A stretch of 12,856 nt of DNA from JAEMQF01 sp031419715 (GTDB lineage Bacteria > Pseudomonadota > Gammaproteobacteria > Burkholderiales > Burkholderiaceae_C). The translations under genes were made by a program, and so were the position numbers. Each line of letters begins with the position of its first letter. The first letter of the stretch is position 1. The stretch covers positions 1 to 12,856 of the forward strand of contig JANOLJ010000448.1 in the NCBI GenBank assembly GCA_031419715.1. Direction: 5' to 3'. Of this stretch, positions 1 to 6,064 are shown one piece after another. The notes below the pieces were generated by a model, which saw nothing but the letters and a program-made list of their open reading frames with translations, was not told the DNA's origin and did not search any database.

Positions 1-139
1 CGGCCGAAGCCGGCCGTCCCCCGCGGGGATCAAGGAAAGTGGCAGAGCCACATTTCCTTGAGAGCGCCCCCAGGCCGGCCGAAGCCGGCCGTCCCCCGCG
101 GGGATCAAGGAAAGTGGCAGAGCCACATTTCCTTGAGAG
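1..139. repeat. Two tandem copies of a 75-bp palindrome-rich intergenic unit
   Basis: The sequence from 1-64 recurs exactly at 76-139, giving a 75-bp period with an 11-bp linker (65-75). The first copy may be cut by the window edge, so the array could extend leftwards. Each unit has three nested symmetries. The first is an arm pair around CGAA (complete at 73-90; on the minus strand a 7-bp GGCCGGC stem closed by a TTCG loop). The second is the palindrome CCCCGCGGGG (19-28 and 94-103). The third is a long hairpin (30-61 and 105-136). No reading frame is evident. The position just after the stop of the minus-strand gene at 152 fits a REP-like or transcript-end element; that role is inference. 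Confidence 0.85.
73..136 (-). terminator. Paired hairpins after the DHFR-fold gene; possible terminator or mRNA stabiliser
   Basis: A transcript of the gene ending at 152 would run into two strong stem-loops. The first is 136-105: a 9-bp arm TCAAGGAAA, one unpaired base, a 5-bp GTGGC/GCCAC stem and a 3-base loop. The second is 90-73: a 7-bp GGCCGGC stem capped by C(UUCG)G, a tetraloop known to be exceptionally stable. Copy 1 (61-1) repeats the arrangement. There is no clear U tract after the stems, so factor-independent termination is uncertain. Protection of the 3' end is equally possible. Confidence 0.35.
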
Positions 140-151
140 GCGTCACCGTGG

Positions 152-799
152 TCACTGCCGAGACAAAATCAAATGGGTGACGCGTGCCGTGGCTTCGTGC
201 TTGACACAGGCATAGCCCAAGGCAGGAAGATTTACACCTTCGAAGAGGCGCTCACCGGAGCCGAGCAGGACTGGCGATATGGCGATGTGCATCTCATCAA
301 TCAGGCGGTGGCGAAGATACTGCTGGATGACATTGACCCCGCCACCAACGCGAACATCTCTGCCTGCGGCGGCTTCCCGGGCACGGTCAAGAGCGACGAC
401 AGCACCTTCCGTCACGAAGTAAAAGGTCGTTCCGCCGTCCATGACAAGCGGTGGGCGCGGGTAGTTCGTGAGCACGAATACGGAGACGTGATACACAGGA
501 TTCTCGCCCCACCAACCCCGCCAGCTCGCGTCCGGCCATGGACCACGAACAGGCCCAAACATATTTCTGCCGAGGATCCATGAGCCAACGTTCTGGAAAC
601 CTCGAGCGGCAAACTCATCGTCGATGCCCGTTTCCCCGCTATCGCTACCAAACAGCTTTTTCTGAATGGTTTGAGTAGGGATCAGCCAACCATGCAGAGA
701 AGTGCCGCCAACGCCCAGCGGATTGTTGATGTCCTGGTCTGGGCCCGCGCCGAAACCGTCTAGTGAAATAGTGAAACTCTCCACGCGAAGCTTGGACAT
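152..799 (-). CDS. Dihydrofolate reductase family protein (RibD C-terminal-like)
   Basis: A 215-residue protein of the DHFR/RibD C-terminal fold, a family of mostly uncharacterised NADPH-dependent reductases; the substrate is unknown. Visible marks are the N-terminal strand and turn FTISLDGF (residues 9-16), ILGRNMFG (75-82), a glycine-rich nucleotide-binding turn VGGGVNVI (151-158), and the C-terminal DEMHIAISPVLLGSGERLF stretch (168-186), all typical of the YwjB/YyaP-like branch. Length is normal for the branch. The ATG at 799 is preceded by GAGAGG five bases upstream, supporting this start. It is probably cytosolic and monocistronic, with palindromic repeats directly after the stop. By eye the gene is less G+C-rich than its neighbours, hinting at recent acquisition. 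It is not the essential FolA: the sequence lacks the FolA pattern and is longer. Confidence 0.85.
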   Translation of the reverse strand: MSKLRVESFTISLDGFGAGPDQDINNPLGVGGTSLHGWLIPTQTIQKKLFGSDSGETGIDDEFAARGFQNVGSWILGRNMFGPVRGPWPDASWRGWWGENPVYHVSVFVLTNYPRPPLVMDGGTTFYFVTEGAVVALDRAREAAAGRDVRVGGGVNVIQQYLRHRLIDEMHIAISPVLLGSGERLFEGVNLPALGYACVKHEATARVTHLILSRQ

Positions 800-878
800 G
801 ATGCCTCTCTGATCTGCGAGTGACTACAGAACTCGGTTTGTGACGCCTAACGCGGGTCTAGCGCGTACCCAGCGCAGA

Positions 879-1787
879 TCAAGCCGGCTTGCCCGCCGGC
901 CCCCAGATCGACTCCGGCACCGCCTGCCCGTCGCGCGCGCCCCAGCGGCCCTGCGCCACCTGGTGCAGGAAGTCGTCAAGCAACTGGTTGAACGCTTGCG
1001 GCTCTTCCAGGTTCACCGCGTGGCCGGTCTTCGGCACGATCGCCAGGCCGGCCTTGGGGATGACACGCTTGATCAGCAGCGAGGGCTCCACGCACGCTTC
1101 ATCTTCGTCGCCGCACACCACGAGCACGGGCACGTCGATCGCGGCCATTTGCGGCGTCAATGCGTAGAGGCTCGGGCGCCGCCCTTGATAGCCTTCCATC
1201 GTATTCGCCGAGCCGGCCGCCGAGTGCGACGCGAGTTGCGCCACGTACTCGGCAAAGCCTCGCGGATCCTTGTTCAGGTACTGCACACGCGTCGGGCCGT
1301 GGCCGTAGGTCGCGGCAAGCTGGGCCATGCCGTCGCGGCGGATCGTGCCGGCCAGCGCGACGCTTTCTTGCTTGAAGCGCTGATGCGCGGCTGGGTGGGC
1401 GCCGCTGCCGCAGCCGACGAGCGTCAACGACAGCGCCCGCGATGTGCTGGCCGCGGTGCAGTGCGCCATGCCGAAGTGCAGCGTCGCGAAAGCGCCCATC
1501 GAGCAGCCCACGATGTGCGCGCGCGCTATGCGCAGCGCGTCGAGCACGCAAAGGATGTCGTCGCGCACGCGCTCCTGGGAATATCGGTCCGGGCTGTCGG
1601 GCACCTCCGAAGGCAGATAGCCGCGCGCGCTGTAGGCCACGCAGCGATAGCGGCGCGCGAAGTGGCGCAGCTGCGGCTCCCAACTGCGGTGGTCACCGGC
1701 GAATTCGTGCACGAACACGATAGTCGTCCCGGACCCCGCTTCTTCGTAGTACAGGTTGACGCCATCGTCGGTGCGGATCGTGGGCAT
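879..1787 (-). CDS. Alpha/beta-fold hydrolase (3-oxoadipate enol-lactonase-like)
   Basis: A 302-residue alpha/beta hydrolase. The nucleophile elbow is GCSMG (94-98, Ser96), the acid is probably Asp229 in CGDEDEA, and the base is His256 in TGHAVNLEEP, so the triad looks complete. The oxyanion/HG-equivalent region is FVHEFAGDHRSW (25-36), and YSARGYLPS (52-60) follows the second core strand. A long insert (about 125-210) forms the cap. The ATG at 1787 was chosen because the family's first strand begins at once (MPTIRTDDGVNLYY). The open frame continues upstream, but that part overlaps the preceding gene and looks non-coding. The gene starts 19 bp after the Rieske-like gene stops, so the two are probably co-transcribed. 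The substrate (ester, lactone or C-C bond) cannot be told from sequence. There is no signal peptide; it is probably cytosolic. Confidence 0.85.
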   Translation of the reverse strand: MPTIRTDDGVNLYYEEAGSGTTIVFVHEFAGDHRSWEPQLRHFARRYRCVAYSARGYLPSEVPDSPDRYSQERVRDDILCVLDALRIARAHIVGCSMGAFATLHFGMAHCTAASTSRALSLTLVGCGSGAHPAAHQRFKQESVALAGTIRRDGMAQLAATYGHGPTRVQYLNKDPRGFAEYVAQLASHSAAGSANTMEGYQGRRPSLYALTPQMAAIDVPVLVVCGDEDEACVEPSLLIKRVIPKAGLAIVPKTGHAVNLEEPQAFNQLLDDFLHQVAQGRWGARDGQAVPESIWGPAGKPA

Positions 1788-1806
1788 GTTGATCTCGACC
1801 CCCCGC

Positions 1807-2559
1807 TCAGGCCTTGCAGCCCTGCAACTGCTTGCTGTAAGTCGCCGCGGTCTGCACCACCGCGCTGCGCGGGCTGTGCTTCTTCGCGTTCGTGCCGCGC
1901 TCCAGTAGCAAGCGCGACTCATATTTTTCAAAGAAGGTCTGGAACATTTCCGCGCCCAGCGTGCCCACCGCGTACAGCTCGTCGCTCGCCGCATTCCACT
2001 CCAGCACGATCATCGCCAGCGGCTGCGGCGCCGGGCCGCTGATGACTTTGCCGCCCTGTGTCGGGTCATAGCGCGAGTTGTCGCCGCAGCAATGCACCAC
2101 ATGCGCGGGCTCGTTCGCCTGCCCTTTGCGGATGTTGATGAAGCTGATCTCCGGCGTCGGGTACATCAGCTTGTGCGCACAGATCGCCGAGTACGCGACG
2201 ATGTTGTGCTTCGGCCCGCTGCCGGCCAGCGATTGGTAGTGGAGTTGCTTGCTGTCACTCAGGCCCACCGGCGCGGCCGCGCGCGGCAAGGCCATCAGAA
2301 ACACTGGCGTGGCCTCGAACGGGTAGTTGAAGATGTAGGGCTCGCCGGCCGCCAACTGCGCGCTCTTGAAGGGCCGCCCGGTCTTGTCGGTCAGCAGGGC
2401 GCGGCTGTATTCGCGCAAGGCCGGTGGTGTTTGTCCCTGCGCCAGGGTCAACGGCCCGCTCAGGCAGGCAGCGCCCAGGCACGCCGCCCAGTGCAGTACA
2501 TCGCGCCGATCGGGCAGCGCGCAGTTGCGCGCGTCCGTTGGCGACGGGAATGGATTCAT
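1807..2559 (-). CDS. Tat-exported Rieske-like [2Fe-2S] domain protein with altered cluster motif
   Basis: A 250-residue protein. The N-terminus has twin arginines (DRRDVLHW, residues 17-24), a hydrophobic stretch to about residue 40 and a possible cleavage site near TLA-QG. This fits a Tat substrate, as for many exported Rieske proteins. The Rieske fold shows in SAICAHK (125-131, Cys127 and His129 as the first ligand pair), then NSRYDPTQGGKVISGPAPQPL (161-181), the conserved segment after the second ligand box. That box, normally C-P-C-H-G, reads C157-C158-G-D160-N, so Asp occupies the usual His position. The closest familiar proteins are arsenite-oxidase small subunits and bc1-type Rieske subunits, but no partner gene is here. 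AGGGGG lies a few bases before the ATG. It may deliver electrons in the periplasm; the partner is unknown. Confidence 0.75.
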   Translation of the reverse strand: MNPFPSPTDARNCALPDRRDVLHWAACLGAACLSGPLTLAQGQTPPALREYSRALLTDKTGRPFKSAQLAAGEPYIFNYPFEATPVFLMALPRAAAPVGLSDSKQLHYQSLAGSGPKHNIVAYSAICAHKLMYPTPEISFINIRKGQANEPAHVVHCCGDNSRYDPTQGGKVISGPAPQPLAMIVLEWNAASDELYAVGTLGAEMFQTFFEKYESRLLLERGTNAKKHSPRSAVVQTAATYSKQLQGCKA

Positions 2560-2595
2560 GCTTGCCCCCTGCTGAATGGCTACTGAACTTGGCGC

Positions 2596-2624
2596 AAATT
2601 AGCATGAAGGGCGGTTTTGATCAA
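2596..2624 (-). promoter_or_regulatory. Candidate sigma-70 promoter for the Rieske-hydrolase operon
   Basis: On the minus strand, TTGATC (2624-2619) is separated by exactly 17 bp from TAATTT (2601-2596), about 37 bp before the ATG at 2559. The -35 matches consensus at four of six bases and the -10 at only three, so this is a modest candidate supported mainly by spacing, position and local A+T enrichment. Confidence 0.3.
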
Positions 2625-2699
2625 TCGAAGCGGGTCGGCCTGTGCGGCGCGCGCCGAGCCCCGCCGCCAATTTCGCTCCGCCTGCCCCCGACGGTTACG

Positions 2700-3278
2700 T
2701 CAGCCGCCTTTACTCCCGTGTTTCCTTGCCTTCGGGTTCGGTCCGCCTGACTTCGCCTCGCCCGCCTTTACGGAAGTTGGCACCAGCAGGCGGCGCGCAT
2801 CTTTCAGCAGCAAGATCAATTGCTGATCGCGCGCCGGAGATAGCTCGAAACCGAACCGCAAGTAGAAGCGCGCCGCGGCTTCGTTGATCGGGTGGGTCAG
2901 TAACGCACGCACGCCAGCCTGCTCTGCAACTACGAGCGTGCGACGGATCGCATCCTGAAGCAAGCCAACGCCGAGGCCGCGGCCCTGTTCGACCTTCGCC
3001 ACGGCCAGTCGTGCAAGGATGACCACCGGGATTGGATAGTTGCCCATGCCTTTGCGCACGCGTTCTGGCGCATCCAGGCTATCGATCTGCCCCACGGCCA
3101 GGCTGAAGTAGCCCGCAATGCGTTGGTCATTGACAACCACATAGGTTCTGGCCGAGCCGCTGGCATGGGCCTGCCTCGCATACCGAATCAACCACTCATT
3201 CAGCGCGGGGTTGCCGCAATCGAAGCCGTCCAGTGGGTGCTGGGCCTCCAGCGGCAGTGGCGCGCCCAGCGCCATCAC
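2700..3278 (-). CDS. GNAT-family toxin of a TacAT-type toxin-antitoxin pair
   Basis: A 192-residue GNAT acetyltransferase. Characterised TacT/AtaT-family toxins acetylate the amino group of aminoacyl-tRNA and block translation. Diagnostic features are the opening FDCGNPALNEWL (19-30), SARTYVVVN (42-50), PIPVVILARLAV (82-93), the acetyl-CoA loop QGRGLG (98-103) and FYLRFGF (138-144), whose Tyr139 corresponds to the catalytic Tyr. The frame begins GTG at 3278, overlapping the antitoxin stop as GTGA; the next codon is ATG (3275), so either start gives tight translational coupling. The family normally ends near residue 165. Here about 27 extra Lys/Arg/Gly-rich residues follow, the only odd feature. 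The active-site residues look intact, so the toxin is probably functional. Confidence 0.88.
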   Translation of the reverse strand: MMALGAPLPLEAQHPLDGFDCGNPALNEWLIRYARQAHASGSARTYVVVNDQRIAGYFSLAVGQIDSLDAPERVRKGMGNYPIPVVILARLAVAKVEQGRGLGVGLLQDAIRRTLVVAEQAGVRALLTHPINEAAARFYLRFGFELSPARDQQLILLLKDARRLLVPTSVKAGEAKSGGPNPKARKHGSKGG

Positions 3279-3550
3279 TCAGCCCATGGCGCGCGTCGAG
3301 AAAACAAGTCCTTCAAGCCCGAGTTGTCCCGCGCCGGCCTGTCCAGTAAAGACAGCAAGGCCTGCGATTGACTGCCCGTCACCAGAAACAGCCTCTGGTC
3401 CAACAAGGTTTGCTCAGCCGCCTGGTACGCACTGTCGAGAATGAAGTCCGTCATCGACTTGTTCGACACCTCGGCCGCGCGGCGCAAAACGGCCTCCTGC
3501 TGGGCGGTGGCACGCAGCCCAAGACGGGCAGAGCGGGTGGCGGTTGTCAT
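3275..3550 (-). CDS. DUF1778 (TacA-type) ribbon-helix-helix antitoxin
   Basis: A 91-residue antitoxin beginning MTTATRSARLGLRAT. The N-terminal half (about 5-45), including KSMTDFILDSAYQAAE (31-46), is the DUF1778 ribbon-helix-helix DNA-binding region. The C-terminal half (about 50-91) is the usual toxin-neutralising tail wrapping the GNAT partner. In this family the antitoxin and the complex repress their own promoter. The start at 3550 is preferred over the upstream in-frame ATG at 3604. It has GGAGAG seven bases upstream, and the longer version would run through the -10, spacer and -35 elements. The stop overlaps the toxin start (GTGA/TGATG), a coupled operon. Confidence 0.88.
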   Translation of the reverse strand: MTTATRSARLGLRATAQQEAVLRRAAEVSNKSMTDFILDSAYQAAEQTLLDQRLFLVTGSQSQALLSLLDRPARDNSGLKDLFSRRAPWAE

Positions 3551-3575
3551 GACGAGACTCTCCAAGGGCTGCTTG

Positions 3576-3604
3576 ATGTTAGTACATTGGGCGTACAGTG
3601 GCAA
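3576..3604 (-). promoter_or_regulatory. tacAT promoter with two GTAC boxes in the spacer (likely autorepression operator)
   Basis: On the minus strand, TTGCCA (3604-3599, five of six consensus matches) and TAACAT (3581-3576, four of six) are separated by exactly 17 bp, some 25 bp before the antitoxin ATG. The spacer contains two TGTAC motifs 11 bp apart (GTAC at 3582-3585 and 3593-3596), about one helical turn. Ribbon-helix-helix antitoxins commonly bind short paired motifs at such spacing over the core promoter, so this is the expected autoregulatory operator. Confidence 0.6.
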
Positions 3605-3694
3605 TGGCTGCCCTGCCGCCGGTCAAGGTCGCGGTCCTCGTATTAAGGGTTGGTCGATCAGTGGTGCCAACTGCGGATTCAGCAGCCCAGCGCT

Positions 3695-4912
3695 TCACGC
3701 GCCGATTCCGATGCGCTGCGCCAGTTGCACCAAACTGCGGTCGCTCCCCGCCGGCCCGAGCAGCGACAGGCCCAGCGGTGCGCCGAGCCGCGTGGCCAGC
3801 GGCAGTGAGAGCTGCGGCAAGCCGCACAGGCCGGCGATGCAGAGCATGCTGATCGCCTGGCTGCGGTAGCTTTCCAGATCGGCCTCTGGCGTGCTGATGA
3901 GCGGCGCCACGTCGGGCATGGTGGGAAGGATCAGCACGCCGTCTGTGCCCAGCAGCGCTGCCAGGTGGGCTCGGTAGCGGGTGCGAAAGGCGTTCGCTAC
4001 GCTCATCTGTTCGTCGGTGACGGTGCGCGCCCAGGCAAAGCGCTGCGCGACGATAGCGCCGAGCGGCGGCTGGTAGCGTTCGATGAACTCGCGGTGCGTG
4101 AGCAAGGCCTCACGGCTCATCAGGCAGCGAAACGCCATCACCTTTGCGTCGAAACTGTCGAGCACCACATTCACCGGCTGTGCCACGCCCAACACGCTTT
4201 CGACGTGGGCACGCGGTGCGGCGAAGGATGCGCGCACCTCCGGCCCGAGCAGCGCCCATACTTCGGTGGGCGCGAGCAGGCGCGGCGTGGCCGGCAAGGG
4301 CGCTGTGTCGGCGCCGAGCAGCACCTCGGCGACACGCGCGAACGTGGCGATGTCGCGTGCGACCCAGCCGCAGGTGTCGAAGCTCGGTGCGAGATCGAGT
4401 GCGTCTTGCAGGCTGACACGCCCGTGCGTGGGGCGCAAGCCGACCAGACCGCAGTGGCTGGCCGGGGCGCGCACCGAGCCTCCCGTGTCGGTGCCGAGCG
4501 CAAAGTCGCACAGGCCGTGGCTCACCGCTGACGCCGAGCCTGACGATGAGCCACCGCTGATGCGATCGGGTGCGGCGCCGTTCACCGGCGAGCCGAAGTG
4601 CGCGTTCTGCCCGTTCATCGAAAACGCGAGCTCGTCGGTCACGGTCTTGCCGGCGCAGCGCGCGCCAGCGTCGAGCAGGCGTTGCACTGTCGGCGCGTTG
4701 CTGCGCTTGATTCCGGACATCGCCAACAGCAGCGGCTGGCCGCCGCTCGTGGGGTAGCCGGTCAGGTCGAACAGATCCTTCACACCGAAGGTCAAGCCCG
4801 CCAGTGGGCCGCTCGGCGCGTGCGCCACGGCGGCGGGTGGGTACGGCATGAAGGCGTGGGAGGTGTCGGCCGCCGTGTTGGCCTCGGTAGTGTTGGTGAT
4901 GGAAGCGGGCAT
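3695..4912 (-). CDS. Amidase-signature family hydrolase (AMI1 / indole-acetamide-hydrolase-like)
   Basis: An amidase-signature enzyme of about 405 residues that hydrolyses a carboxamide C-N bond. The Ser-cisSer-Lys triad is complete. Counting from the chosen start, Lys45 lies in FGVKDLFD, the cis-Ser is Ser122 in ISGGSSSGSASAV, and the nucleophile is Ser146 in GTDTGGSVRAP; Ser122 and Ser146 are 24 apart, as in fatty-acid amide hydrolase. The pattern around GLTFGVKDLFD and DELAFSMNGQNAHFG resembles plant AMI1-type amidases. The frame stays open to an ATG at 4990, but that stretch is an 11-bp tandem repeat with no SD. The ATG at 4912 gives a conventional N-terminus; the true start is uncertain. 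It is cytosolic. As last gene of the importer operon it probably acts on the imported compound. Substrate unknown. Confidence 0.85.
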   Translation of the reverse strand: MPASITNTTEANTAADTSHAFMPYPPAAVAHAPSGPLAGLTFGVKDLFDLTGYPTSGGQPLLLAMSGIKRSNAPTVQRLLDAGARCAGKTVTDELAFSMNGQNAHFGSPVNGAAPDRISGGSSSGSASAVSHGLCDFALGTDTGGSVRAPASHCGLVGLRPTHGRVSLQDALDLAPSFDTCGWVARDIATFARVAEVLLGADTAPLPATPRLLAPTEVWALLGPEVRASFAAPRAHVESVLGVAQPVNVVLDSFDAKVMAFRCLMSREALLTHREFIERYQPPLGAIVAQRFAWARTVTDEQMSVANAFRTRYRAHLAALLGTDGVLILPTMPDVAPLISTPEADLESYRSQAISMLCIAGLCGLPQLSLPLATRLGAPLGLSLLGPAGSDRSLVQLAQRIGIGA

Positions 4913-4943
4913 GGAGTGGAACTTCAGTTGGGCTTCGGTGGCG

Positions 4944-4987
4944 CGTGAGTGCGGCGTGAGTGCGGCGTGAGTGCGGCGCGAGTCCGG
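4944..4987. repeat. 11-bp tandem repeat, four copies, before the amidase
   Basis: The unit CGTGAGTGCGG occurs exactly at 4944-4954, 4955-4965 and 4966-4976, and with two changes at 4977-4987. The period is not a multiple of three, which argues against the block being conserved coding sequence in the amidase frame. It lies between the OppD-like gene and the amidase. Confidence 0.85.
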
Positions 4988-5011
4988 CATGCGCGCGGCG
5001 TCAGTGTTGCC

Positions 5012-6046
5012 TCAGAGCGGCGTTAACGTCGCCTCGGTGCGAATGCAGCGCGCCTGGTGGTTCGGCGCAAGCTGCACCAGCGCGGGCGCGGCGTCGCGGC
5101 ACGCCGGCAGCGCGTAGCGGCAGCGCTCGGCAAAAGCGCAACCGGGCGGCAGCGCAGCCAGATCGGGCGGTGCGCCGCCTATCGTTTCCAGCCGCGCGCC
5201 TTGCGCCAGCGCACCCTGCGCGCGGCTCTTGAGCAGCGCCATCGTGTAGGGGTGGCGCGGCGCGCGGATCAGCGTCGCGGCCGGGCCTTCTTCGACGATG
5301 CGCCCGGCGTACATCACGGCAATGCGATCCGCGACCTCCACCGCCGCTCCGATGTCGTGCGTCACGAAGATGACCGACAGCCCCATCTCGCGCTGCAATT
5401 CGCGCAGCAGCAGCAGGATCTGGATTTGCACTGTGGCATCTAACGCCGTCGTCGGCTCGTCGGCGAGCAGCAGTTGCGGGTGGCAACTCAGCGCCAGCGC
5501 GATCATCGCGCGCTGGCGCATGCCGCCGCTCATTTCGTGCGGGTAGGCGTCCAGGCGCCGCTCGGGGCTGGGAATGCGCACGCGCTCGAACAACTGCAAG
5601 GCGCGCTCGCGCGCGAGCGCCTGGCTCAGTGGCTCGTGGCGGCGCAGCGCCTCGGTGATCTGCGCGCCCAGCGTGTACACCGGGTCGAGCGCGAGTAGCG
5701 GCTCCTGGAAGATCATCGCCGCGACCTTGCCGCGATAGTCATTCAGCGCTGAACTCGACAGCGCCAGCACGTCGTGCGTGCCCACCCGAATGCTGCCGCC
5801 GATGCGCGTGCGCCGCGGCGCGTGCAGGCGCAGCAGTGAGCGCAGCGTGACGCTCTTGCCGGAACCCGATTCGCCGATCAGCGCCACCACTTCGCCACGC
5901 TGGACTTGCAGGTCCACGCCGCCGACGGCGTGCACGGGCTTGCGCCCGCCGGTGAACGTGACGCTGAGGTTGCGGATGTCGACGAAGGGTTCGTCGACGC
6001 CGGTCGCGCCAGGGCGGAGGTTTGCGTTCACTTGATCAGTGACCAT
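5012..6046 (-). CDS. ABC transporter ATP-binding protein, OppD/DppD type
   Basis: A 344-residue ATPase of a peptide/opine/nickel-type importer. In order: Walker A GESGSGKS (58-65), Q-loop Gln114 (IFQEP), signature MSGGMRQR (172-179), Walker B LLLADE (192-197), D-loop ALD (201-203) and switch His230 (VTHD). The C-terminal domain carries four cysteines, C303-x5-C309-x6-C316-x17-C334, the oligopeptide-transporter C-terminal motif that holds an iron-sulphur cluster in structurally studied relatives. All catalytic residues are present. It starts 18 bp after the OppF-like gene stops; the SD is weak, so translational coupling is likely. It acts as a heterodimer with the OppF-like subunit on the inner face of the membrane. 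The order F then D is the reverse of the classical opp/dpp operons. Confidence 0.92.
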   Translation of the reverse strand: MVTDQVNANLRPGATGVDEPFVDIRNLSVTFTGGRKPVHAVGGVDLQVQRGEVVALIGESGSGKSVTLRSLLRLHAPRRTRIGGSIRVGTHDVLALSSSALNDYRGKVAAMIFQEPLLALDPVYTLGAQITEALRRHEPLSQALARERALQLFERVRIPSPERRLDAYPHEMSGGMRQRAMIALALSCHPQLLLADEPTTALDATVQIQILLLLRELQREMGLSVIFVTHDIGAAVEVADRIAVMYAGRIVEEGPAATLIRAPRHPYTMALLKSRAQGALAQGARLETIGGAPPDLAALPPGCAFAERCRYALPACRDAAPALVQLAPNHQARCIRTEATLTPL

Positions 6047-6064
6047 GTTCAGGTGTGCTGCCCG

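Noticed and set aside
1..139. Possible CRISPR array
   Set aside because: There are only two units, the repeated block is 64 bp with an 11-bp linker, and it contains several internal hairpins. This does not match CRISPR repeat and spacer sizes.
843..851. GCGTTAGGC (minus strand) about 45 bp upstream of the DHFR-fold gene, resembling an integron attC core (GTTRRRY)
   Set aside because: No matching RYYYAAC partner at attC distance was found on either side of the gene, and the neighbouring hydrolase gene ends only about 30 bp away. Probably a chance match.
880..905. CAAGCCGGCTTG palindrome and GCCGGC repeats at the hydrolase stop, as a terminator
   Set aside because: The arms are short and self-complementary, lie mostly within the coding end and have no U tract. 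Such GCCGGC matches are common in G+C-rich DNA.
840..2042. 400-codon plus-strand open frame
   Set aside because: It is antisense to the alpha/beta hydrolase and Rieske-like genes, Arg/His/Ala-rich, with no recognisable domain. The minus-strand products have full catalytic motifs.
3551..3604. Longer antitoxin start at 3604
   Set aside because: It would place the -10, spacer and -35 inside the coding region, and the extra residues are not part of the DUF1778 domain. The 3550 start has a good SD.
4913..4990. Longer amidase N-terminus starting at 4990
   Set aside because: The added 26 codons are largely the 11-bp tandem repeat, lack a Shine-Dalgarno sequence and have no counterpart in the family. 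Kept only as an alternative.
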